From: SG8-40 sp963792855
GTDB lineage: Bacteria > Pseudomonadota > Gammaproteobacteria > Burkholderiales > Eutrophovitaceae
Reading direction: 5' to 3'
Assembly (NCBI GenBank): GCA_963792855.1
Contig: CAWBXZ010000003.1
Coordinates: 360,861-424,860, forward strand
DNA length: 64,000 bases
The translations under genes were made by a program, and so were the position numbers. Numbering within the stretch: the first letter of the stretch is position 1; every line of letters starts with the position of its first letter. Of this stretch, positions 1 to 8,747 are shown piece after piece. The notes below the pieces were generated by a model. The model was not told the DNA's origin. It saw only the letters and a list, made by a program, of their open reading frames with translations, and ran no database searches.

Positions 1-310
1 GCGCTTCTTCCGCACTGCCAACCATCGGCGCCATGATGCCCATGGCACCAAGATCCAGTGCGCGGGAAATATAGTGGTACTGGTTCGCCGGCACCCGCAC
101 CATCGGCACGAGGTCTATGCCGCGCGAGAGCGCAACTTGCTGCTTCAGCGTTTCGTAGCTGGTGCCGGCATGCTCCATGTCGATCAGCAGAAACTCCGCC
201 CCGGCTGCCTTGACGATCTGCGGCAGACCGGGAACCAGAAACTCCCAACCGAACGCTCCGAATGCGGGCTGGCCCGCAAGCAATTTTTCCTTGACCGGAT
301 TACTTCTCAT
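1..310 (-). CDS. HpcH/HpaI aldolase family protein, 3' end outside window
   Basis: The first 103 codons of a reverse-strand gene start at the ATG at 308-310 and run off the left edge. The residues KAAGAEFLLIDMEHAGTS and the later LVPMVRVP and DLGAMGIMAPMV match the first half of the HpcH/HpaI class II aldolase family (2-keto-3-deoxy acid aldolases), where an acidic residue after the D-x-E motif binds a divalent metal. The family cleaves hydroxylated 2-oxo acids to pyruvate and an aldehyde. The next gene upstream on the same strand, a hydroxyacid dehydrogenase, would fit a catabolic operon. The substrate cannot be inferred. This segment probably does not belong to the cyanobacterium that fills the rest of the window. 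Confidence 0.85.
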   Translation of the reverse strand, partial: MRSNPVKEKLLAGQPAFGAFGWEFLVPGLPQIVKAAGAEFLLIDMEHAGTSYETLKQQVALSRGIDLVPMVRVPANQYHYISRALDLGAMGIMAPMVGSAEEA

Positions 311-427
311 GATTGGCCTCCCGTGCCACGATCGCCTGACATACCGCCTCGCAAACTGTCGCGCCTTGCAACACCCGTTGTCCGGAACGGGGAACCCGAC
401 GGACGGGCTGCTGACCGTACTGAACTG

Positions 428-1450
428 CTACTTCCATTTACCCGCCCAGTCCCTGTGCGCCAGCACCTCGGGATTCACCAGATGGCCGGGTTTGCGTCCA
501 TGGCACAAATCCACCGCAGCCTGGAAGGCGCGCTCTCCTAGAATGCGCATGCACTCATCGGTGTGGCAGATCGCATGAGGCGCGAGAATCACGTTGTCCA
601 TTTTCAGCAACGGGCTGTCCGGGGAGAGCGGTTCCTGCTCGAATACGTCGATCGCCGCGCCGGCGATGCGCGCGTTCTTCATTGTATCGATCAGAGCCGC
701 TTCATCGACCACCGGCCCACGTGACGTGTTGATGAAATATGCGCTCGGCTTCATCAGGCCGAACTCGCGCGCGCCGATCAATCCGCGAGTGCTGTCGTCG
801 AGCAGCGTATTGACGGACACGAAGTCCGATTCGCGCAACAGCGTGTCCATGTCCGTCATGGTCACGTTCAATGAGTCAACCGCCGATTGCGGCACGTTCG
901 GATCGCAACCCAGCAGCCGCATGTCAAAGGGCTGAACCAGGCGGAAAATCTCGGCACCGATGTTGCCAACGCCGATCACTCCCAGCGTGCGCCCCATCAA
1001 CCCCATGCCGAGGAAATTGCCCTTCTCGGCCCAGCGTCCTTCACGAACGAGCTTGTCCTTGAGAAACATGCGATGCGCCAGAGCCAGCACGTAAGCCATT
1101 ACCGATGCGGCAACGGGCCGCCGCACGCCATCGGGCGTGATCGTCAGCATCACGCCGAATTCGTTGCACGCGGCAACATCAACCGAGTCATAACCCACGC
1201 CAAAGCGCGCGACCAGTTTCAGACGCCGGTCCGGCCCGGATAGCGTGTCCCGCGTGACTTTCGCCGTCATCAGGCAGAAGGCGTCATACTTCGCTGCGTG
1301 TTCCGGGGTAAGAGCCGGCACCCGGTCGGCCAGAATCTCCCATTCGATTGCCGGATCGTCGAGTATTTTCATGGCATTTTCACCAAAGATCGTACCGCCA
1401 TCCGCGGTCACGACCTCCTGGCTGACACCGACACGAAATTTCTCCGCCAT
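428..1450 (-). CDS. D-2-hydroxyacid dehydrogenase (NAD-dependent)
   Basis: This 340-residue protein has the layout of D-isomer 2-hydroxyacid dehydrogenases. The Rossmann motif GVIGVGNIGAEI lies near residue 155. The catalytic Arg is in NTSRGPVVDE, the Glu in FEQEPLSPDSPL and the His in APHAICHTDE. I chose the ATG at 1450 because GGAGG lies just upstream; an in-frame ATG 30 bases earlier has no such site. The enzyme reduces a 2-oxo acid to the D-hydroxy acid with NAD(P)H, or the reverse. It lies between an aldolase and an SDR on the same strand, as in sugar-acid or aromatic catabolic operons. The substrate is unknown. The frame is unbroken. Confidence 0.9.
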   Translation of the reverse strand: MAEKFRVGVSQEVVTADGGTIFGENAMKILDDPAIEWEILADRVPALTPEHAAKYDAFCLMTAKVTRDTLSGPDRRLKLVARFGVGYDSVDVAACNEFGVMLTITPDGVRRPVAASVMAYVLALAHRMFLKDKLVREGRWAEKGNFLGMGLMGRTLGVIGVGNIGAEIFRLVQPFDMRLLGCDPNVPQSAVDSLNVTMTDMDTLLRESDFVSVNTLLDDSTRGLIGAREFGLMKPSAYFINTSRGPVVDEAALIDTMKNARIAGAAIDVFEQEPLSPDSPLLKMDNVILAPHAICHTDECMRILGERAFQAAVDLCHGRKPGHLVNPEVLAHRDWAGKWK

Positions 1451-1511
1451 GCTGTTCTCCTCCCGAGTTTGCCGGCCCACGTCTGGTCCGAAGACCGTCG
1501 GTTACCAGGGC

Positions 1512-2267
1512 CTACATTGCGACACTGAACGCACCGTCCACGACCAGCACGTGTCCGTTGACATAGGATGCCTCGTCCGACGCGAGAAACACAGCCGCCG
1601 GACCAATCTCATCGAGCTGACCCCAGCGCCGGGCCGGCGTACGCCCGCACACCCAGGCGTTGAATTCCTTGTCGTTGATCAATGCCGTGTTCATTTCGGT
1701 CGCGAAGTAACCGGGAGCGATCGCATTGACGGTAATGTTGTGCTGTGCCAGTTCGACAGCGAGTTGGCGCGTGAGTGAATGGACCGCGCCTTTTGAAGCG
1801 ATATAGGCCGAGATGGTGGGCCGCCCCAACAGAGCGCTGATCGATCCGGTCATGATGATGCGCCCACGCTTTGCCGGCACCATGACTTTTGCTGATTCCC
1901 TCGCCAGTGCCCAGACCCCGGTCAGGTTCGTTGCGATGACGCGTTCAAAGTCTTCGGTCCTGAATTCGGTAATCGGCTGGCGATGCTGAATGCCGGCATT
2001 CGCAATCAGGATGTCAAGACGCCCGTGCCTGCTTGCGGCCGCTGCGACACACGCAGCAGCAGCGGCATGATCGGTCACGTCGAACGGTGCCGCCTCCCCG
2101 CTCAGTTTTCTCGATGCCAGCTCGCCGACCCTCGCCTCGAGAGCAGCGGCATCACGCGCATTGAGAAGCACATGGGCACCGCTTTCTGCGAGCGACTGCG
2201 CCATCGCCCATCCGAGTCCGCGTGAGGCGCCGGTGACCAGTGCAACTTTTCCGCTCAGATCAAACAT
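1512..2267 (-). CDS. Short-chain dehydrogenase/reductase, FabG/gluconate dehydrogenase-like
   Basis: This classical SDR of 251 residues has the cofactor motif TGASRGLG near residue 12, the NAG motif in IANAGIQH, and the catalytic Ser-Tyr-Lys as MTGSIS and YIASKGAVH. It ends with the usual NGHVLVVDGA. The start is the ATG at 2267, preceded by GGGGAG at good spacing. It lies 61 bases upstream of the hydroxyacid dehydrogenase and is probably co-transcribed with it and the aldolase. Sequence type resembles gluconate 5-dehydrogenase-like proteins of proteobacteria. It is the last gene that belongs to the left-hand segment; its upstream DNA changes origin about 55 bases further on. Confidence 0.9.
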   Translation of the reverse strand: MFDLSGKVALVTGASRGLGWAMAQSLAESGAHVLLNARDAAALEARVGELASRKLSGEAAPFDVTDHAAAAACVAAAASRHGRLDILIANAGIQHRQPITEFRTEDFERVIATNLTGVWALARESAKVMVPAKRGRIIMTGSISALLGRPTISAYIASKGAVHSLTRQLAVELAQHNITVNAIAPGYFATEMNTALINDKEFNAWVCGRTPARRWGQLDEIGPAAVFLASDEASYVNGHVLVVDGAFSVAM

Positions 2268-2309
2268 GCTTTTCTCCCCGAAAAGGCGATTTCCCACAAG
2301 CACCCTGCA

Positions 2310-2335
2310 ACACGGAAAAAACCGGGGCAGCCAGG
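2310..2335. other. Probable chimeric junction or recombination point
   Basis: Left of this point lies the short leader of the SDR gene. Right of it lies a reverse-strand ABC ATPase reading normally up to LSGGMKQKLSLCCAL, after which the expected Walker B stretch is replaced by unrelated leader sequence. The change falls at roughly 2,320-2,332. G+C rises clearly from left to right, and gene content changes from catabolic operon to cyanobacterial genes. No transposase or direct repeat is visible at the point. An assembly join is more likely than a biological insertion, but the sequence alone cannot decide. Confidence 0.7.
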
Positions 2336-2808
2336 GCGCAGCAGAGGCTGAGCTTCTGTTTCATCCCTCCGGAGAGCTTGCCCACGGCACGATCGGCGAA
2401 GGGGGCCAGACCGGTGGAGGCGAGCAGGTCAGCAATCCGTTCCTGCCGCTCCGCCCGCCCCTGGCCGAACAGCCGCGCGAAGACCTCCACGTTCTCGTAC
2501 ACCGTGAGGGTGGCGTAGAGATTCCTGCCCAGACCCTGGGGCATGTAGGCGATCCGCTGGCAGACCCGCCGGCGGTGGCGCTGATCGGCCAGATCCCCGC
2601 CGAGCACCTCGAGGCGCCCCCGCTGCCGGCGGCGGGCACCGGCGGCCAGCGCCAGCAGACTCGACTTGCCGGCCCCATCCGGACCGATCAGGGCGACCGT
2701 GCCCCCTTCGGGCACCAGCAGGCTCACCTCCCGGAGGGCAATGGTGCTGCCGTAGCGCAGCGCCACGCCCTCCAGCCTGACCAGTGGGGGAGCGGAGGCG
2801 GTGGTCAT
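2330..2808 (-). pseudogene. ABC transporter ATPase, cut before Walker B
   Basis: The first about 160 codons of an ABC ATPase are present: Walker A as IGPDGAGKSS (residues about 40-48), a Q-loop in IAYMPQGLGRN and the signature LSGGMKQ near residue 143. Walker B, the D-loop and the H-loop are missing because the reading runs into the foreign segment at about 2,330. The ATG overlaps the stop of the upstream membrane-fusion gene by four bases, so the two are translationally coupled. The arrangement HlyD-like then ATPase resembles the YhiI-RbbA-YhhJ type exporters. The gene is probably intact in the real genome and truncated here by the contig join. Confidence 0.85.
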
Positions 2809-3878
2809 GAAGGCAGCCTCACCGTGAGCCGGTCAGGCCAGGGGATCGAGGCATCCAGCCGCACCCAGGCCACGCCGGGGAGTCCCGTCTTGACCCATGG
2901 CTCATACCGCTGCAGCACGTCGGGATCGACGCGGGCCTTGACGCGGAACATCAGCTTCTCCCGCTCCTCGGCGGTCTCCACCGTTCTGGGCGTGAACTGG
3001 GCCACATCGGCCACGAAGCTGATCCGGGCCGGGATCACGTACTGGGGCGCCGCGTCGAGGATCAGACGGGCCTCGCTGCCGATCCGCACCCGCCCGGCCT
3101 GGGCGGTCGGCAGGAAGAAGGTCATGTGCACATCCGCGAGATCGAGGATGTTGAGCACCTTCCCGCCGGCGCCGAGCACCTCCCCCGGCTCGGCGATGCG
3201 GAACTGCACCCGGCCATGGATGGGGGAGCGCAGCGTCGCGTCGGTGATGTCAGCCCGGAGCCGTTCCATCCTGGCCTTCGCCGCATCCACCGACCGCTCC
3301 GACGCCACCACCTGGGAACGGGCGGTGGCGATGGCGGTGGCCGCCTCCGCCACATCGGCCTGGGCATGGCTCACCGCGGCCCGGGCCGAATCGAGGGCCG
3401 CCGAGGCGTTGTCATACTCCTCGCTGGGGAGGGCCCCGCTCCCCACCAGCCGGCCGACGCGCTCGAAGCGCTTGCGCACCCTCTCCAGGTCCGCCTGACG
3501 TTCCTGAAGGGTGGCCTGGGCCGCCCGCCATTCATGCTCCCTCTGGCGCACCGTGCTGGTTGCGGTCTCCACGGTGGAGTCGGCCCGCCGCCGCTCGGCC
3601 TGCGCCTCCCGCAGCTCCGCTTCCAGCGTGTCGGTGTCCATCCGCGCCACGATCTGGCCGGCGGCCACCGCTTCCCCTTCCTCCACCGTGATGGCGCTGA
3701 TGCGCCCGGCCGTGCGGGTGGCGATGTCGATCTCCACCGCCTCGATGCGGCCGTTGCCACTGGCCAGGTTGGGGGGCGACGGCTGGGGCCGGATCAGCCG
3801 GGCCACGAAGATGACGGCACCGACCATCGCCGCCAGGAGGGCAACGCGTCGCCAGGACGGACGTGGGAGGGGAGCCAT
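2805..3878 (-). CDS. HlyD/YhiI-type membrane fusion protein
   Basis: This 357-residue periplasmic adaptor has one N-terminal membrane anchor (about residues 11-27). A first lipoyl half follows (GRIEAVEIDIATRTAGRI, EEGEAVAAGQIVA), then a long Ala/Glu/Arg coiled-coil hairpin (about 75-215), and the second lipoyl half with SPIHGRVQFRIAEPGEVL. Family members link an inner-membrane ABC exporter to the cell exterior. The downstream partner is the ATPase that starts inside its stop codon. The permease that should follow is lost at the contig join. The frame is unbroken over its full length. Confidence 0.88.
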   Translation of the reverse strand: MAPLPRPSWRRVALLAAMVGAVIFVARLIRPQPSPPNLASGNGRIEAVEIDIATRTAGRISAITVEEGEAVAAGQIVARMDTDTLEAELREAQAERRRADSTVETATSTVRQREHEWRAAQATLQERQADLERVRKRFERVGRLVGSGALPSEEYDNASAALDSARAAVSHAQADVAEAATAIATARSQVVASERSVDAAKARMERLRADITDATLRSPIHGRVQFRIAEPGEVLGAGGKVLNILDLADVHMTFFLPTAQAGRVRIGSEARLILDAAPQYVIPARISFVADVAQFTPRTVETAEEREKLMFRVKARVDPDVLQRYEPWVKTGLPGVAWVRLDASIPWPDRLTVRLPS

Positions 3879-4227
3879 GGCCCTGCTTTAGCGGGCTTTG
3901 CCCGTGGCACCATCCCCTGCAGCCAGGAGGCCCTGTGTCAGGGACGGCGGAACTCGAGGGCTTCAGGGCGCGGGAACGACCCGGTACTACACCCCAAGGG
4001 CAAACAGTGGCAGCGCGAAGGATGGCCGCCCACAAGACAGGAGCCCAGGAGCATTCTTCCGGCTCCTCATGAGGGGGATCGGGATGCCACACCAATGTGT
4101 TCAGCCGTCTCTCTGCCTCCAGAGCTGAGGACACATTGATTCACAGCCTGATCCGCCACCTGTCGCCGGGCCTGATGAGAAGGCCGAAACCGCCCTGGCA
4201 TGGCTCGGCTCGGCATCGCGTCAACGG
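3879..4227. other. Intergenic region, no gene recognised
   Basis: About 350 bases separate the divergent HlyD-like and EamA genes. Short frames exist but none has recognisable protein sequence. A short inverted repeat, CGGGC-TTT-GCCCG near 3,892, has no T tract. The region presumably holds the two divergent promoters; no convincing -35/-10 pair was identified. Confidence 0.5.
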
Positions 4228-5142
4228 TTGGATCAGAGCATTCGTGGTCCGCCTCAACCCCCTGGCCCCCAGGACGTGACCCTCTGGGCGCTGCTGGCCT
4301 TGCTGACCGCCCTGTGCGAGAGCGGCAAGGATCTGCTCACCCGCCGCCTGCTCCGCCGCGCCGGCCTGAGTTCCCGCCTGGTGATGGGGGCCGCCTGCCT
4401 GGTGTCGGCGCTCCTGGCGCTGCCGCTCACCCTGGTGGCGCTGAGCCGGGGCGTGGCGCCCGATCCGATCCCCCTGCTCCTCAGCCTCCTGGCGACCGCG
4501 CTGGTGAACGGGCTGGCGTTCTGGAGCTACGGCCGCGCCCTGGCCCGCGGCGACCTCAGCCTGGTGCTGCCGCTGATCAACCTCTCGCCGGTGGTGCTGC
4601 TGCTCAGCGGCTGGCTGATGCTGGGGGAGCGTCCCACGCCCCTGGCCCTGGTGGGGGTGCTGCTGCTGGTGATGGGAGCCCTGGAGCTCGGCCGCAGCGG
4701 CCCCGGGGCCGCCGGACTCTGGGGCCAGCCGGGGGCCCGCGCGATGCTGCTGGTGGCGCTGCTGTGGGGGGTCGGCGCCGGCATCGACAAGCTGGGGGTG
4801 CGGGCGGCCGGCACCCTCACCTGGGTGACGACGTTCAATCTGGTGGTGGGCCTGCCGCTGCTGCTCCCCGCCCTGGCGGCGGGCGAGGGGGAAGGGCTGC
4901 GGCGTCACTGGCCCTGGCTGCTCCTTCTCGGTCTGGTGGGGGCGGCCGGCATGGGGCTGCAGATGGAAGCGCTCCGCCGCACGGCGGTGGTGCACGTGAT
5001 CGCCATCAAGCGTCTGAGCACCCTCTTCTCCGCCCTGGCCGGAGTGATCTGGCTCGGGGAGAACGGCGGCGCCCTGCGGCTGCCGGCAGCGGCGGTGATG
5101 CTGGGCGGGGCCGTGATGGTGCTCCGGTTCGGGCGGGGATGA
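4228..5142 (+). CDS. EamA/DMT-family membrane transporter
   Basis: The protein of about 304 residues is almost entirely hydrophobic, with ten predicted helices in two related halves of five. This is the EamA drug/metabolite transporter layout. The C-terminal half ends in IAIKRLSTLFSALAGVIWLGE, a typical EamA motif (a charged KR before the last helices, then GE). Substrates of this family range from amino acids to nucleotides and cannot be predicted here. The start may be the ATG at 4228 or a GTG at 4276, which would trim a Pro-rich lead. The frame is intact. Confidence 0.85.
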   Translation: MDQSIRGPPQPPGPQDVTLWALLALLTALCESGKDLLTRRLLRRAGLSSRLVMGAACLVSALLALPLTLVALSRGVAPDPIPLLLSLLATALVNGLAFWSYGRALARGDLSLVLPLINLSPVVLLLSGWLMLGERPTPLALVGVLLLVMGALELGRSGPGAAGLWGQPGARAMLLVALLWGVGAGIDKLGVRAAGTLTWVTTFNLVVGLPLLLPALAAGEGEGLRRHWPWLLLLGLVGAAGMGLQMEALRRTAVVHVIAIKRLSTLFSALAGVIWLGENGGALRLPAAAVMLGGAVMVLRFGRG

Positions 5143-5241
5143 GCAGCGGGGCATGGCTGGGTCCGGGTCGGGCCGATCCCCCTCACAGGCTCTGAGCGAC
5201 ACCTCGGCGTCTGCATGCCAGGAGGTGGTCGAATCGGCCGC

Positions 5242-5480
5242 CCTCAGTCGTCCTCCCTCGCCCGCAGGTACAGGTTCGAGCGATTGCCGTGGGAGCCTCC
5301 CGTTCCTCCATCGCGAACAGGGAGGGACAGCCCCGTACCAGATCGGAAAGCTTCCGGTAGCCGTAGAGCCCGATGTCGAAGTCGGGCTCGATCTGCTGCA
5401 GGCAGCTGCCGAAGCTGCCCAGCTGGGTCCAGGCCGATTCATTCACCGAACGATCCAGCGCTTCCCAACGGCAGGTGTTC
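5242..5480 (-). pseudogene. LOTUS/OST-HTH domain fragment (C-terminal end of an NYN-type protein)
   Basis: Reverse-strand residues AWTQLGSFGSCLQQIEPDF followed by YGYRKLSDLVRGCPSLF match the LOTUS (OST-HTH) RNA-binding fold that ends many bacterial NYN-domain ribonuclease proteins. After a one-base shift near 5,295 the frame closes as NRSNLYLRAREDD and a stop at 5242-5244, also typical of that family's tail. No NYN domain lies upstream: the phytase-like gene begins about 45 bases away on the other strand. The domain is therefore an orphan fragment or a standalone LOTUS protein with an unrecognised start. Confidence 0.6.
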
Positions 5481-5524
5481 CCCGATGCCGTCGCCGGCTT
5501 CCCCGCCGGCGGACAATCCGGGGA

Positions 5525-6537
5525 ATGGCTCCGTTGCCCGCCGCCGTCGCACCGCCGCCCCTGCTGCCCTGTCCCGCCGCGGCGGGCTGGGAGCTGGTGG
5601 CCCGCACGCGTCTGCCGCGCTCGAACCGGCAGGGCCAGGCCTCGGGAGGCTTCTCTGCCGCCAGCTACGACCCCGGGAGCGACGTTCTGCTGCTGCTCAG
5701 CGATGCCCCCCGGGGCCGCGTGAGCGGCTGGGGCGGCCTGCGCCACCTGGGCCGCGTCCCCCTGCGGCCCCTGTTCCACGTCGAGCTGAAGGGATCGGCA
5801 GCGGCCCCCCTGCCGGCGGAGATCGATGGCGAGGGCCTGGTGGTGCTCGGCGACCGCCTCTGGGTGGCCAGCGAAGGACGGCGCAGCGCCGCACGCCCGG
5901 CCCAGCTGCTGGCCTTCGAGCGCGCCACCGGCCTGCTGGAACGGGCCGATCCGCTGCCGGCGGACTGGCAGCCGGCCCCCGGCCGGGGACTCGCCGCCAA
6001 CCAGGGTCCGGAAGCCCTGGCCCTGCGGCGCCGGCCGGGGCAGGCCGGAGGAGCTGCTGATGGCCGCCGAATCCCCCCTCCTGCAGGATCCCGCCGGCCA
6101 GGTCCGGCTTCTGGAGTGGACCCTGGATCCTTCCGGGCCCGTGCCCCGGCCCCTGGCCCGCCTGGCCCTTCCGCCCGGGGATGGCTGGGGGCTGACCGAT
6201 CTGCTGGTGAGCGGCGGTGCCGGTTCCCCGCAGGCCCTGCTGGCCCTGCTGCGCCGCTTCCAGGCGCCCCGATCGCTGGGAGGCCCTGCTGGCCCGCTAT
6301 CCCCTTCCCGCTGACGGGGCCGATCCCGAGGCGGTGCTGGAGCCGCTGAACCGCTGGGATCTGCTGGAGGCCGGCCTGCCGGCCGACAACTGGGAAGCCC
6401 TGACCCCCGGGCCGGTGCAGGCGGATGGGCGGCCCAGCCTGCTGCTGGCGGCGGACGACAACTTCAACCCCCTGCAGGACAACCATCTGGCCCTGCTGGT
6501 GCCCCGCCGCAGCAGCCCCTGCCCGCCGGAGCCATGA
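5525..6537 (+). CDS. Esterase-like, phytase-type (PF13449-like) protein, two frameshifts
   Basis: Three successive frames make one protein of about 335 residues. It begins at ATG 5525, shifts near 6,045 (after NQGPEALALRR) and near 6,270, and closes as LLLAADDNFNPLQDNHLALLV with a stop at 6535-6537. Segments such as EIDGEGLVVLGDRLWVASEG and NQGPEALAL match the esterase-like activity of phytase family, a beta-propeller fold. The stop overlaps the PhoX start by four bases, so the two genes form an operon likely devoted to organic phosphate use. A Pro/Ala-rich N-terminus might be an export signal. The breaks look like consensus errors. Confidence 0.75.
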
Positions 6538-8731
6538 ACCGCCGCGACCTGCTCTCCCTGCTCGGCATCGGCGCCGGCACCATCGCCGCGGTGGGCCTGC
6601 GCCCGCCCGGCACCCCGGAAGCGGCGGCAGCCGCCGGGGCCCCGGCGGGCTCCGCCCCCTTCCGGCCGGTGCCCACCCCCCTGCCCGTGCCCAGCGACGG
6701 GCTCGATGCGGCCGGCCAGCGACGCCGCTACGCCCGCATCGATCTGGAGGACAGACTCGTACTGCCGGAGGGCTACCGGTCCGAGGTGCTGGCGGTGTGG
6801 GGGGATCCGCTGGCGGACGGCCGCTTCGGCTTCAACAACGACCATCTCTCCTTCCTGGCGCTGGGGCGGGATCGGGCCCTGCTGACGGTGAACTTCGAGT
6901 ACATCAGCGCGAAGACCTGGCGCGAGGGCTACGCCGAGGCGGTGGGCGAGGCGGTGGGCGGCCCGTTGCCGTTCGCCGCGCTGATCGAGGCCCTGGCGCC
7001 CTCCGGCGGCCGGGTGGACGCCAGCGTCCTGCCACCGGACGACCCGCTGCGGTCGCAGATCCGCCAGGTGGCGGCGGCGGCCATGGCCGATCTGGGGGTC
7101 GGCGTGATCGAACTGGAACGCGACCCGGGGGGGCCCTGGCGACGCCGGCCGGGCCGCTTCGATCGCCGCATCACGGGCCTGAGCGGCTGGCGGGATCCCT
7201 CCCGGCGGCTGGGGGTGACGGGCCCGGCGGCCGCGGTGTTCCGCAGGCGACGCGGCTCGGCTACGACGACGGCCTCGGGGAGGCGATCATCGGCACGTTC
7301 GCCAACTGCGCCGGCGGCGAGACCCCCTGGGGCACGGTGCTCAGCGCCGAGGAGAACGTGCAGAGCCAGGTGCCCGAGGCCGTGCATGCCGACGGCTCCT
7401 CGGTGGCTCCCTCGGAGCGGCCCTTCGTCTGCGACGGCCAGCGGCTGGAGGGCCTGGGCAATCCCTTCGCTCTGGCGGGTAACAAGTACGGCTGGATGGT
7501 GGAGATCGACCCGCGCCGGCCCGGGCAACCGGCGGTGAAGCACAGCTGGCTGGGCCGCTTCCGCCATGAGGCGGTGGCGGTGAAGGCCGCGGCGGGCCAG
7601 CCCCTGATCGTCTATTCCGGCTGCGATCGCCACGGCGGCCACCTCTACCGCTTCGTGAGCGACGGACACGATCCGCGATCCGGCCGACCCGGCCAATTCC
7701 CAGCTGTTCAGCGCCGGACGGCTGGAGGTGGCCCGCTTCGATCCGCCGGCCGCCGGCGCCGCGGTGAGGGCCGGGGCCGCTGGATCCCCCTGGAGCCCGC
7801 CACCCCGGTGGCGCCGCTGACCCCCGGCCACTTCGCCCGCTTCGGCGTGGAGCAGGCGGTGCTGTTGCCCCACGGCGACCGCCGCCGGGCAGGGGCCGAG
7901 GCCTTCAGCAGCGATGCCGCGGTGGCGGCCTACCGGCGCCGCTTCCCCACCCTGGCCCACCTCTACCCGGGCGAAGGCGAGGAGCGGATGGGGGCGATCC
8001 TGGTGGATGCCCACCTGGCCGCCTGCGCGGCGGGGGCCACCCCCGGCGCCCGGCCGGAGGACACGGTGATCGATCCGACCAGCGGCGACCTGCTGATCGC
8101 CTTCACCGCCGGCGGCGGCAGCGAGGACGGGCGGGCCGACCCGGCCATCTTCCGCGGGCCGAAGGGGGAGACCAGCTGGCCCTACGGCTGGATCATGCGC
8201 CTGGCCGACGAGGGGGCCGCCAAGGGCGGAGCCTTCCGCTGGCGCCTGGTGGCCACCGGCGGCGCCCCCTGGCAGGGGGGACTGGGCTTCAGCAATCCCG
8301 ACAACCTCGCCGTCGACCGGCGGGGCCACCTCTGGATGACGACCGACCGCTCCACGAAAGCCGCCGATCTGGATCTGTTCGGCAACAACAGCTGCTGGGT
8401 GCTGCCCACCCGGGGCCCGGCCGCCGGCGAGGCCTTCTGCTTCGCCACCGGGCCGATGGAATGCGAACTCACCGGCCCCTGCTTCGATCAGGGCGAATCC
8501 ACCCTGTTCCTCTCGGTGCAGCACCCGGGCGAAGACCACGGCAGCCGCCCCTCGCCGGAAGCCAACGAGGCCCAGGCCCACCGGCTGGTGGACCGCTCGG
8601 GGCGCCCCTTCGAGCAGCTGCGCTGGGTGCCCCTGGGCTCCAACTGGCCCTCCGGCGTGCCCGGCCGCCCGCCCCGCCCCGGGGTGGTGGCGATCCGGCG
8701 CCTGGGGGGCGGACCGCTGCTGGAGGGCTGA
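6534..8731 (+). CDS. PhoX-family (DUF839) alkaline phosphatase-like protein, frameshifted
   Basis: The protein starts with a twin-arginine signal (NRRDLLSLLGIGAGTIAAVG), implying folded export. Family features follow: FGFNNDHLSFLAL, LTVNFEYIS, GTVLSAEENVQSQVPEAV, SGCDRHGGHLYRFVSDG, then GFSNPDNLAVDRRGHLWMTTD and LFLSVQHPGEDHGSRPS near the C-terminus. PhoX enzymes are calcium/iron-dependent phosphomonoesterases of the cell envelope. Frames shift near 7,235 and twice between about 7,665 and 7,775; the order of motifs is otherwise complete at about 730 residues. The gene is coupled to the phytase-like gene upstream. No Pho box was identified. Confidence 0.85.
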
Positions 8732-8747
8732 GTGGGGTGGTGCGGGT

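Noticed and set aside
3892..3904. Terminator hairpin CGGGC-TTT-GCCCG
   Set aside because: The stem is only five pairs and no T run follows on either strand. It also lies at the 5' end of the HlyD-like gene.
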